DNA from: CAWCAW01 sp963714125
GTDB lineage: Bacteria; Actinomycetota; Acidimicrobiia; Acidimicrobiales; UBA8190
Reading direction: 5' to 3'
Assembly (NCBI GenBank): GCA_963714125.1
Contig: OY970234.1
Coordinates: 1,736,001-1,800,000, forward strand
DNA length: 64,000 nt
The notes under the pieces were generated by a model that saw nothing but the letters and a program-made list of their open reading frames with translations, made no database searches and was not told where the DNA came from. Made by a program: the position numbers and the translations under genes. Positions 41,324 to 49,005 of this stretch are shown one piece after another (positions within the stretch are counted from its first letter, which is position 1; each line of letters opens with the position of its first letter).

Positions 41324-43480
41324 ATGACCGACGTGGGCGGACGCAGCCTGCGCGCCCTAGCCGACATCCCTGTCTCGCGTCTCAACGGGATCGGTGACAA
41401 GCGAGCCGACGCCCTGGGCGCGCTCGACATCACCACCGTGTTTGACCTGATCACCCACTATCCACGGCGCTACGTCGACCGGACCCGCCAGGCCGAAGTG
41501 GCCACCATGGAGGTGGGCGAGGAGTCCGTGGTCCTGGCCACGGTGACCAAAGTGCGATCGCGCCGCACCCGCCAGGGCCGGGCCCTCGTCGAGCTCGATG
41601 TCGATGATGGAACCGGCCTGTTGCGGGTAACGTTCTTCAACCAAGGGTGGCGCGCCAAACAGCTCCCCGAAGGCACCGAGGCCCTGTTCTTCGGCAAGCT
41701 CGACAGCTACCGGGGCAAGCGCCAGTTCACCAACCCGGTGGTCGATCTGGTGGGTAATCGCACCGGCCGCATCGTTCCCATTTATCCCACCTCCGAAAAG
41801 GCCGGCATCGCGGGGTGGGAGTTCGGCGAATGGGTGGCCGAAGCCCTGCGTCGAGCGGGCGAGCTGGCCGACCCGGTTCCCGAACGGTGGCGCAAGGAAC
41901 TCGAGCTCATCAGTCGCAGTGACGCGTTTGCGTCCATCCACGCCCCGGATTCCTTCGCCGAAAAGGATCGGGCTCGGCACCGTCTGGCTTTCGACGAGCT
42001 CCTGCGTCTCCAACTCGAAGTGGTGATGCGGCGCATGGTTCTGCAACGTGATGCACGCGGCATTCGTCACGCCGTGGCACCCGGCCCCGAGATCCCCGAT
42101 CTTCTCGGGCCGTTCGTCGACCAGTTGCCGTTCGCGTTGACCGGCGCTCAAGAGCGGGCCGTGTCTGAGATCTACGCCGATCTGGCCGGGCCGCTGCCCA
42201 TGCACCGCCTGCTGCAAGGTGACGTCGGCTCAGGCAAGACCGTCGTTGCCGTGCTGGCATTGCTCGTCGCCGTCCAAGGTGGCCACCAAGGGGCATTGAT
42301 GGCGCCCACCGAGGTCCTGGCCGAACAACATTTCTTCGGCGTGCAGTCGTTGCTGGCCACGTTGGAAGTCCCCGATGCCGGGCGTCTGGGGGGATCGAGG
42401 CCTCTGGCCCTGGCGCTGATCACCAACCGCACCACTGCCGCCGAACGGGCTCGCTTGCACGAGGGCTTGCGCAGCGGTGCAGTCGACATCGTGGTGGGCA
42501 CGCACGCCCTTTTGACCGACGAGGTGCACTTCTCGAGCCTGGGTGTGGTGGTCATCGACGAGCAGCACCGCTTCGGTGTCGAGCAGCGCGCCGCGCTGCG
42601 CGCCAAGGGAAGCAACGGCCCCGGTGACGGAGCCGATCCCGACCTCCTCGTCATGACGGCCACCCCCATCCCGCGCACCGCCGCCATGGTGGTCTTCGGC
42701 GACCTCGACATGACGTTGCTCGACGAGCTGCCGGCCGGTCGCTCCCCGGTCCACACCGTGTGGGCGCGCGCCGCACACGAATCCGAGGCCTGGCAGAAAG
42801 TGCGCGATGAGGTGGCGGCGGGACATCGCGCCTACGTGGTGTGTCCACTGGTCGAAGGTTCCGAACGCGTGCAGGCCAAGTCGGCCACCGAGGAGAAGAC
42901 GCGCCTCGAGGAGGGTGTCCTGGCCGGCCTGCGCATCGGGTTGCTGCACGGTCAGCTCAAGGCGTCCGAAAAAGAGGGCGTGATGGACGGCTTTCGGCGC
43001 GGGGACCTGCAGGTGCTGGTGGCGACGACGGTGATCGAGGTCGGAGTGGACGTCCCCGAGGCCACCGTGATGGTCATCGAGGACGCCGATCGCTTCGGCA
43101 TTGCCCAGCTTCACCAGCTGCGTGGCCGGGTGGGCCGCTCCGACTTGCCGTCGTGGTGCTATTTGCTGGCGGAGCCCAACTCGCCGGACGCCACCACGCG
43201 CCTCGAGGCGTTGGTCAAGACGACCGACGGTTTCGAACTGGCCGAAGTGGACCTCGACCTGCGCGGCGAGGGCACCATTTTGGGCACCCGTCAAAAGGGG
43301 CGCAGCGACTTGAAGCTGGCGTCATTGCGCCGGGGCGACCGGGCCCTGGTGGCCGAGGCCCGCCGCGTGGCCGAGGACCTGCTGGCCGAGGACCCCACGC
43401 TGCAGAACCGACCCGTTTTGGCCGACGAGGTGCGCCTCTTTGTGGATGAGGACGAAGCCGCTTTCCTGCTCAAGAGCTGA
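41324..43480 (+). CDS. recG: ATP-dependent DNA helicase RecG
   Basis: Branched-DNA helicase that remodels stalled forks and recombination intermediates. About 718 residues: wedge domain with an OB fold (RQGRALVELDVDDGTGLLRVTFFN), motif I LLQGDVGSGKTVVAVLALLVA, DEQHRFG (motif II), MTATPIPRTAAM (III), TTVIEVGVDVPEAT (V) and RGRVGRSDLPSWCYLL (VI). I start at ATG 41324 (MTDVGGRSLRALADIPVS), 10 bases after the previous stop; the longer frame overlaps it without homology. Confidence 0.95.
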   Translation: MTDVGGRSLRALADIPVSRLNGIGDKRADALGALDITTVFDLITHYPRRYVDRTRQAEVATMEVGEESVVLATVTKVRSRRTRQGRALVELDVDDGTGLLRVTFFNQGWRAKQLPEGTEALFFGKLDSYRGKRQFTNPVVDLVGNRTGRIVPIYPTSEKAGIAGWEFGEWVAEALRRAGELADPVPERWRKELELISRSDAFASIHAPDSFAEKDRARHRLAFDELLRLQLEVVMRRMVLQRDARGIRHAVAPGPEIPDLLGPFVDQLPFALTGAQERAVSEIYADLAGPLPMHRLLQGDVGSGKTVVAVLALLVAVQGGHQGALMAPTEVLAEQHFFGVQSLLATLEVPDAGRLGGSRPLALALITNRTTAAERARLHEGLRSGAVDIVVGTHALLTDEVHFSSLGVVVIDEQHRFGVEQRAALRAKGSNGPGDGADPDLLVMTATPIPRTAAMVVFGDLDMTLLDELPAGRSPVHTVWARAAHESEAWQKVRDEVAAGHRAYVVCPLVEGSERVQAKSATEEKTRLEEGVLAGLRIGLLHGQLKASEKEGVMDGFRRGDLQVLVATTVIEVGVDVPEATVMVIEDADRFGIAQLHQLRGRVGRSDLPSWCYLLAEPNSPDATTRLEALVKTTDGFELAEVDLDLRGEGTILGTRQKGRSDLKLASLRRGDRALVAEARRVAEDLLAEDPTLQNRPVLADEVRLFVDEDEAAFLLKS

Positions 43481-43487
43481 CGGCCAT

Positions 43488-43493
43488 TACCAT
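43488..43493 (+). promoter_or_regulatory. -10 box of rsmD
   Basis: TACCAT ends 6 bases before GTG 43500, supporting that start in the short gap after recG. Confidence 0.45.
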
Positions 43494-43499
43494 TCGACG

Positions 43500-44054
43500 G
43501 TGCGCGTCATAAGCGGCACCTTTCGGGGACGGCCTTTGCGGGCTCCCCGAGGGGGAGCGACCCGGCCAACATCGGACAAGGTCCGTGAGGCAATTTTCGA
43601 CATCATCGGGAGCCTCACCGCCCTCGAGGAGACGACCGTGGTCGACCTCTTCGCCGGTAGTGGGGCTATGGGCATCGAAGCCCTGTCTCGAGGGGCGGCC
43701 TCCGCCGTGTTTGTGGACCGCTCTCCCGACGCCCTGTCGACACTGCGCGCCAACCTGGCCACGACGGGCTTGGGCGAGACCCAGACGACGGTGGTGCAAG
43801 GCGAGGCGCTGTCGTGGTTGCACGACGCTCCGGGCCACTTCGACATGGCTTTCGTCGATCCCCCCTATGCGTTCAGCGCGTGGGCCGAGTTGCTTACCTC
43901 ACTCGATGCCTCCTGGGCGGTGCTCGAATCGGATCGTCATCCCGAGGTGCCCGAGCGCTGGGAGATCGTCAAGTCCAAGCGCTACGGCGGTACGCTCGTG
44001 ACGGTCGTTGCCCCCGCCGGGGGAGACGACCAGGAGGAGAAGGGCAACTCGTGA
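43500..44054 (+). CDS. rsmD: 16S rRNA (guanine966-N2)-methyltransferase
   Basis: SAM-dependent N2-methylation of G966 in 16S rRNA. Motif I is VVDLFAGSGAMGIEALSRGA and the catalytic motif IV is MAFVDPPYAFSAW (DPPY). About 184 residues. Start GTG 43500 (VRVISGTFRGRPLRAPRG). The TGA overlaps the coaD GTG (GTGA), the usual rsmD-coaD pair. Confidence 0.93.
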   Translation: MRVISGTFRGRPLRAPRGGATRPTSDKVREAIFDIIGSLTALEETTVVDLFAGSGAMGIEALSRGAASAVFVDRSPDALSTLRANLATTGLGETQTTVVQGEALSWLHDAPGHFDMAFVDPPYAFSAWAELLTSLDASWAVLESDRHPEVPERWEIVKSKRYGGTLVTVVAPAGGDDQEEKGNS

Positions 44055-44530
44055 CCATCGCCTTGTTCCCCGGGTCCTTCGACCCCTTCCACAACGGCCA
44101 CCTCGAGGTGGTCGAGCGTGCCGGGCGCCTCTTCGACGAGGTCGTGGTGGCCGCGCTGCGTAACCCGCAAAAGGCCGAGCCGCTTTTTAACTTGACCGAG
44201 CGCGAGGAGATGCTGCGTGAAGCCGTCGCGCATCTCGCCAACGTGCGCATCGTGTCGGTGTCGACGCTCGTGGTCAAGGTGGCCGCCGAGCTCGGTGCCA
44301 CCGCCATCGTGCGCGGCTTGCGGGCGGTGTCGGACTTCGAGAACGAGCTGCAGATGGCCCAGATGAACCGGAAGCTGTCGGGTATCGACACGTTGTTCAT
44401 CCCGACGACGGCGGCGACGTCGTTCGTGGCGTCGAAGCTGTTGAAGGACGTGGCCCGCTACGGCGGCGACGTCTCTGCCTTCGTGCCCAAGGCGGTGGCC
44501 ATCCGCCTGCAGGAGAAGTTTCCTTCGTGA
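44051..44530 (+). CDS. coaD: Phosphopantetheine adenylyltransferase
   Basis: Makes dephospho-CoA from phosphopantetheine and ATP. The nucleotidyltransferase motif PGSFDPFHNGHLEVVERA contains the HxGH, and the C-terminal ATSFVASKLLKDVARYGGD is the ISSS-like motif. About 159 residues. Starts and stops are chained by GTGA on both sides (rsmD upstream, the coiled-coil gene downstream). Confidence 0.95.
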   Translation: MTIALFPGSFDPFHNGHLEVVERAGRLFDEVVVAALRNPQKAEPLFNLTEREEMLREAVAHLANVRIVSVSTLVVKVAAELGATAIVRGLRAVSDFENELQMAQMNRKLSGIDTLFIPTTAATSFVASKLLKDVARYGGDVSAFVPKAVAIRLQEKFPS

Positions 44531-45141
44531 GCGACGATCGCCACTTCGAGCCAGACGGCGAGCTCGATGATCAACCTCCTGTCGTCGAGGACGCCGAGGG
44601 ATATCTCCGCCAGGCCATCGACGTGGTCACCACGGCGCGCACCATGCCTTTGTCGACGTCGGTGCTGGTGGCACGCGACGACCTGCTCGCTGTCTTGCAA
44701 GGGGCGCTGGAGCGCATGCCCGATGAGCTGCGCCGGGCACGGTGGTTGCTCAAAGAGCGCGACGAGTTCCTCGCCCAGCGCCAACGCGAGGCCGACGAGT
44801 TGCTCGATGAGGTCCGGGCCCAAGCCGAGCGCATGGTGCAGCGCACCGAGGTGGTGCGCCAGGCCAATCAGGTCGCCCAGCGCATCGTCACCGACGCCCG
44901 CTCCGAAGCCCGTCGCCTGCGCCACGAAGCCGAGGATTACTGCGACCAGAAGCTGGCCGCCTTCGAGATCGTGCTCGAACGCACCACCAAGACGGTGCAG
45001 GCGGGGCGCGAGAAGCTGCAGCTGACGCCGGCTCCCTCCCCCGAGGAGATGTCGGGTCGCCACCAGGCCGCCGACGGCGCCGCGGGCGGCGACAGCGCCG
45101 ACGCGCTTGAGGGCGGGTTCTTCGATCAGGACGACGTCTGA
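44527..45141 (+). CDS. Coiled-coil protein (Rv2927c-like)
   Basis: About 204 residues, with a long amphipathic helix at about residues 60-175 (DELRRARWLLKERDEFLAQ, then EADELLDEVRAQAERMVQ and DARSEARRLRHEAEDY). It resembles the actinobacterial Rv2927c family, which lies between coaD and the DUF177 gene, and more loosely DivIVA or ATP-synthase b helices. No TM segment. Likely a cytosolic scaffold; function unknown. It overlaps coaD by GTGA. The last 30 residues are acidic and Gly/Ala-rich. Confidence 0.8.
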   Translation: MSDDRHFEPDGELDDQPPVVEDAEGYLRQAIDVVTTARTMPLSTSVLVARDDLLAVLQGALERMPDELRRARWLLKERDEFLAQRQREADELLDEVRAQAERMVQRTEVVRQANQVAQRIVTDARSEARRLRHEAEDYCDQKLAAFEIVLERTTKTVQAGREKLQLTPAPSPEEMSGRHQAADGAAGGDSADALEGGFFDQDDV

Positions 45142-45148
45142 GCGAGCC

Positions 45149-45703
45149 GTGTCGAAACACCCGTTTCTCGTCCACGTGGCCAAGCTCCGGCGAGAGCTCG
45201 GGTCCAGCCGTCACGAGGTCTTGAGCGGCACCATCGACGATCTGCAGTGCGTGGGGAGCACGGTGCCGGCCGGGGGGTGCGTCGAGGCCGACGTGACGCT
45301 CATCTCGATGCTGGGGGGCATCGAGGTCACCGGCACGGTGACGGCCCCGTGGTCGGGGGAGTGCCGCCGTTGCCTCGAAAGCGCCTCAGGGACGATGGCG
45401 GTGGCGGTACGGGAGCTCTACACCGACGACGGCGACGGCGAGGACACCTATCCGCTGCCCAACGACGACCTCGACCTGGAGCCGCTGGTGCGTGACGCCG
45501 TGTTGCTCGAGCTGCCCCTCGTCCCCCTGTGCCGGTCGGACTGCCTCGGTTTGTGCCCGAGCTGTGGGGTCAATCGGAACGAAGAGCAGTGTTCTTGCAC
45601 CGAAGAGGGCGACTCACGCTGGGCCGCGCTGGACGTTTTGCGGGTGCCGGATGGAGGACCGTCTTCCACCAGCTATCGTGGTCCGGCCCCCGACCCGAGG
45701 TAG
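45149..45703 (+). CDS. DUF177/YceD-family protein
   Basis: About 184 residues ending 6 bases before rpmF, the family's normal position. Members in bacteria and plants act in 23S rRNA processing or accumulation. Seen: GECRRCLESASG, and a cysteine-rich C-terminal region (CRSDCLGLCPSCGVNRNE, then QCSC) that could bind metal. The start GTG 45149 (VSKHPFLVHVAKLRRELGSS) is 7 bases after the previous stop. Confidence 0.88.
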   Translation: MSKHPFLVHVAKLRRELGSSRHEVLSGTIDDLQCVGSTVPAGGCVEADVTLISMLGGIEVTGTVTAPWSGECRRCLESASGTMAVAVRELYTDDGDGEDTYPLPNDDLDLEPLVRDAVLLELPLVPLCRSDCLGLCPSCGVNRNEEQCSCTEEGDSRWAALDVLRVPDGGPSSTSYRGPAPDPR

Positions 45704-45709
45704 ACGACG

Positions 45710-45889
45710 ATGGCCGTCCCCAAGAAAAAGACTTCAAAAGCCAAGAGCCGTAGCCGGCGCGCCTCGAACTGGGTGGTGCCCTTTCCCGCTCGCAGCGTGT
45801 GCCCCCAGTGCCACCACGCCAAGGTCCCCCACGTCGTGTGCCCCAACTGCGGCTGGTACAAGGGGCGGCAGGCCGTAGAGATCGACTAA
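45710..45889 (+). CDS. rpmF: 50S ribosomal protein L32
   Basis: 59 residues: MAVPKKKTSKAKSRSRRASN, then SVCPQCHHAKVPHVVCPNCGWYKG, a four-cysteine zinc ribbon. The last base of its TAA is the first base of plsX's ATG (TAATG). The DUF177-rpmF-plsX order is typical. Confidence 0.96.
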   Translation: MAVPKKKTSKAKSRSRRASNWVVPFPARSVCPQCHHAKVPHVVCPNCGWYKGRQAVEID

Positions 45890-46905
45890 TGGCCGAGGCT
45901 CACCCCGCCTCGCATAGCCCCGACCCGGGTTTGCTTCCCGTCGCCGTTGACGCCATGGGGGGCGACCGTGCTCCCGGTGAGATCGTGGCGGGAGCACGCC
46001 AAGCCGTGGCCGAATTGGGGATCCCCGTGGTCCTCGTGGGGCGGGCCGAGGAGCTGGGCGATACCGGTGGGCTTGAGGTGCTGCCCGCCTCTGAGGTCAT
46101 CGGCATGGACGATGACCCCGGCCAGTCGGTGCGTCGCAAAAAGGATTCGTCGCTGGTGCGCGCCGCCGAGGCAGTGCGCGACGGCAAGGCCTCAGCCATG
46201 GTCAGCGCCGGCAATACCGGTGCCACCATGGCCAGCGCGCTGCTGCGCATGGGCCGCTTGCGCGGCATCACCCGGCCCGCCATCGCCACACCCATCCCGA
46301 ACCTGGGGTCGCACCCCACCGTGCTGCTCGACTCGGGCGCCAACTCCGAATGCACGGCGGCGATGTTGGTGCAGTTCGCTCAGATGGGCGCGCAGTACGC
46401 CTCGGCGCGCTACGGCGTGGCCAATCCCACCGTGGCCTTGTTGTCCATTGGCGAGGAGAAGTCCAAAGGCAGCCCGCTGGTCAAAGAGACCCATGCGCTT
46501 TTGGCCGAGCACGACGACGTGAACTTCGTGGGCAACGTCGAAGGGCGCGACCTGTTGCACGGCGCCGCCGACGTGGTGGTGACCGACGGTTTCACCGGCA
46601 ACGTGGCCCTCAAGACCCTCGAAGGCTGTTTGCGGTTCTTCATGGACACCATGCTCGGAGTCTTTGACCGCGACGACGAGACGAAGCAGGCCGCCGGCGT
46701 CATGTTGCCGCTTCTGGCCCCATTGGCGGCAGAATTCGATCCGGACAACACCGGCGGAGCCATGCTGCTGGGCGTGGACGGCGTGTGCGTCATCAGCCAC
46801 GGCTCGTCGTCGGCGCGCGCCATCGTCTCGGCCGTAAAGGTGGCGCACGACGTGGTCACCGCCCAGCTCGTCTCGCGCTTGGCCCAAGCGGTCACTGCAT
46901 CCTGA
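45889..46905 (+). CDS. plsX: Phosphate acyltransferase PlsX
   Basis: Converts acyl-ACP to acyl-phosphate for glycerolipid synthesis; a peripheral membrane enzyme. VAVDAMGGDRAPGEIV is the family start, with MVSAGNTGATMASALL and ALLSIGEEKSKGSPLVKE, and DVVVTDGFTGNVALKTLEG. About 338 residues. Start ATG 45889. It is followed by acpP, giving an acyl-group module. The stop lies in a 23-base tandem repeat. Confidence 0.95.
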   Translation: MAEAHPASHSPDPGLLPVAVDAMGGDRAPGEIVAGARQAVAELGIPVVLVGRAEELGDTGGLEVLPASEVIGMDDDPGQSVRRKKDSSLVRAAEAVRDGKASAMVSAGNTGATMASALLRMGRLRGITRPAIATPIPNLGSHPTVLLDSGANSECTAAMLVQFAQMGAQYASARYGVANPTVALLSIGEEKSKGSPLVKETHALLAEHDDVNFVGNVEGRDLLHGAADVVVTDGFTGNVALKTLEGCLRFFMDTMLGVFDRDDETKQAAGVMLPLLAPLAAEFDPDNTGGAMLLGVDGVCVISHGSSSARAIVSAVKVAHDVVTAQLVSRLAQAVTAS

Positions 46906-46947
46906 TCTCCGCCCCTCTTGGGGTCTGATCTTCGCCCCTCTTCGGGT
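46902..46947 (+). repeat. 23-base tandem repeat across the plsX stop
   Basis: Two 23-base copies (46902-46924 and 46925-46947) differ at two positions. The first contains the plsX TGA. Each copy includes a CCCC-TCTT-GGGG-like hairpin, which could serve as paired terminators. Confidence 0.85.
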
Positions 46948-47009
46948 CAACAGCCAGGCAGATATAGGGTCTGACCAGGTATTTCGTGGGAAGACGGCCG
47001 CTCAGCAAG

Positions 47010-47015
47010 TACACT
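47010..47015 (+). promoter_or_regulatory. -10 box of acpP
   Basis: TACACT lies 38 bases before the acpP GTG. AGGAG (47044-47048) lies 5 bases before the GTG, so this gene has both a short leader and a ribosome-binding site. Confidence 0.4.
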
Positions 47016-47053
47016 GTCGGTGACCAAGCCCACGACGAGACCCAGGAGCGCAG

Positions 47054-47350
47054 GTGCCAGCCGAAACCCACGTGGAAAAGGGACCACTCGACCGGCGCGA
47101 GGTCTTCGAGTTGGTCCGTGACCAGCTTGCCGACATTCTCGAGATCGAGCCTGGTGCGGTGAGCGAGTCATCATCGTTCGCCGAGGATCTCGATGCTGAC
47201 TCCTTGGCTCTTATCGAATTGGTGGAAGCGCTCGAAGAGGAACTCAGCGAGCGCTCCGTCGGGTTCCGCATCGAGGACGAGGACCTTGAAGACCTTCGTA
47301 CCGTGCGCGACGCCGTTGATTACGTGTTCGCCAAGCTGGGCACGAGTTGA
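47054..47350 (+). CDS. acpP: Acyl carrier protein
   Basis: 98 residues. The phosphopantetheine site is the Ser in DLDADSLALIELVEALEEE. The N-terminus MPAETHVEKGPLDRREVFELV is longer than E. coli ACP. It lies between plsX and rnc, as in many bacteria. Start GTG with a good SD. Confidence 0.94.
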   Translation: MPAETHVEKGPLDRREVFELVRDQLADILEIEPGAVSESSSFAEDLDADSLALIELVEALEEELSERSVGFRIEDEDLEDLRTVRDAVDYVFAKLGTS

Positions 47351-47381
47351 GACGACCGTCGATCTGGTCACGTTGAGCGCC

Positions 47382-48116
47382 GTGCCCGGCACTCGGTTCC
47401 CGGTGCCCGATCTCGAACCCCTGATGGCCCGCCTGGGCTGGGAGTTTGGCGACCGTGACCTTTTGGTCCATGCGCTGTCTCATCGGTCGTGGTGTGCCGA
47501 GGCCGGAGGACAGCCATCCAACGAGCGCTTGGAGTACCTCGGTGATGCGGTCCTCGGACTCGTGGTGGCCGAGCACTGTTTTCGTTCCTACCCCGAAATG
47601 CCCGAGGGCGCGCTGGCCAAGGTGCGCGCCGCGGTGGTGAACACCACCGTGCTGGCTGAGCTCGCCAATGAGTTGGACATCGGCCCCGTTCTCCTGCTCG
47701 GCCGGGGCGAGGACGCGTCGGGAGGTCGGCACAAGGCGTCGATCTTGGCCAATACCGTCGAAGCGCTCATCGGAGCCGTGTACATCGACGGGGGCTTTGC
47801 GGCCGCCTCGCGGCTGGTGCTGGCCATGCTCAACGAACGCATCACCGCCGCCGCCGCCGGGCCCGGTGCCGAGGACTTCAAGACGCGCCTGCAGGAGCTC
47901 GTCATCCATCGCTCCGGCGTGCTGCCCCACTACGACGTGCAAGGGGTCGGCCCGGACCACGCCCGTCATTACACCGCCCACGTCTTGGTGGCCGGCGAAG
48001 CCATTGGTGTGGGCGAAGGACGTTCCAAAAAAGACGCCGAGCAAGCGGCGGCGCGAGCCGCCTGGGATGTGCTCATGGCGGCTGACCCCGGTGCTTTGGA
48101 GCTTCACCATGCCTGA
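47382..48116 (+). CDS. rnc: Ribonuclease III
   Basis: Double-stranded RNA endonuclease for rRNA and mRNA processing. Catalytic signature ERLEYLGDAVLGLVVAEHCF, second acidic motif VEALIGAVYIDGG, and a C-terminal dsRNA-binding domain (DFKTRLQELVIHRSG, then GEGRSKKDAEQAAARAAWDV). About 244 residues. GTG 47382 gives VPGTRFPVPDLEPLMARLGW; a TTG at 47373 is also possible. mutM begins 8 bases before its stop. Confidence 0.94.
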   Translation: MPGTRFPVPDLEPLMARLGWEFGDRDLLVHALSHRSWCAEAGGQPSNERLEYLGDAVLGLVVAEHCFRSYPEMPEGALAKVRAAVVNTTVLAELANELDIGPVLLLGRGEDASGGRHKASILANTVEALIGAVYIDGGFAAASRLVLAMLNERITAAAAGPGAEDFKTRLQELVIHRSGVLPHYDVQGVGPDHARHYTAHVLVAGEAIGVGEGRSKKDAEQAAARAAWDVLMAADPGALELHHA

Positions 48117-48948
48117 GTTGCCCGAAGTCGAGACCATCCGCCGGGACCTCGAAAAAGAGATCGTCGGTCGCCGTGTGAAGACCGTCGAGGTCACCGGCAA
48201 GAGGTCGATCCGTCGCCACAAGACTCCCGAGGATTTCACGACACGACTCGAAGGGCGGCGGGTGACCACCATCCGCCGGTCCGGGAAGTACCTCGTCGTC
48301 GGCCTCGACGGTGATGACGTCTTGGTGGTGCATCTGGGCATGAGCGGCCAGCTTCTGCGGGCCAAAGGGCCGAAAGATCCGCTCGAACGCCATACCCATG
48401 TCGTCATCACCTTCACCCAGGGCGGCCAGCTGCGATTCGTCGACCCCCGCACCTTCGGGGAGCTCTTCGTGGCCGCCATCGCCGACATCGACACCGAGGT
48501 GCCCGAGCTCGCCCACCTGGGCTTCGATCCCCTTGACGACGTCATGAGCTGGGCCAAGTTCGGACAGTTGCTGGCCGATCGCCACACTGCGCTCAAGACC
48601 CTGCTCATGGATCAGAAATTCGTGGCCGGCATTGGCAACATCTACTCCGACGAGATCCTCTTCGCGGCGGGCATTCGCTATGACCGCCTGTCGGATTCGC
48701 TCAGTGCCCAGGAGATCCGGCGCCTGTACCGCGCCATGGTCGAGACCCTGACCGAGGCGGTCAAAGCACGAGGCTCCTCTCTCGCCGACGAGCAGTACCG
48801 CGACCTGTTCGGGGCCGTGGGGGACTACCAGGGCCAGCACCAGGTCTACGACCGCGAGGGCAAGGCGTGTCGCCGGTGCCGCAACGTCGTGGTGAGGGTC
48901 AAGGTCAACGGGCGCTCGGCCTTTCTCTGCGACCACTGCCAGATCTAA
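48109..48948 (+). CDS. mutM: Formamidopyrimidine-DNA glycosylase
   Basis: Removes 8-oxoguanine and formamidopyrimidines and cuts the AP site. Catalytic Pro-Glu at MPELPEVETIRRDL, the Lys in RRSGKYLVVGLDG, DQKFVAGIGNIYSDEILF (H2TH), and the zinc finger CRRCRNVVVRVKVNGRSAFLCDHCQ. About 279 residues. Overlaps rnc by 8 bases. Confidence 0.96.
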   Translation: MPELPEVETIRRDLEKEIVGRRVKTVEVTGKRSIRRHKTPEDFTTRLEGRRVTTIRRSGKYLVVGLDGDDVLVVHLGMSGQLLRAKGPKDPLERHTHVVITFTQGGQLRFVDPRTFGELFVAAIADIDTEVPELAHLGFDPLDDVMSWAKFGQLLADRHTALKTLLMDQKFVAGIGNIYSDEILFAAGIRYDRLSDSLSAQEIRRLYRAMVETLTEAVKARGSSLADEQYRDLFGAVGDYQGQHQVYDREGKACRRCRNVVVRVKVNGRSAFLCDHCQI

Positions 48949-48991
48949 AGGCGCCTCACCTGCCCATCCCCGCTTCACTTGAGGCGACCGC

Positions 48992-48997
48992 TAGGGT
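48992..48997 (+). promoter_or_regulatory. -10 box of leaderless smc
   Basis: TAGGGT ends 8 bases before GTG 49006. Confidence 0.45.
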
Positions 48998-49005
48998 GAC
49001 CCCCG

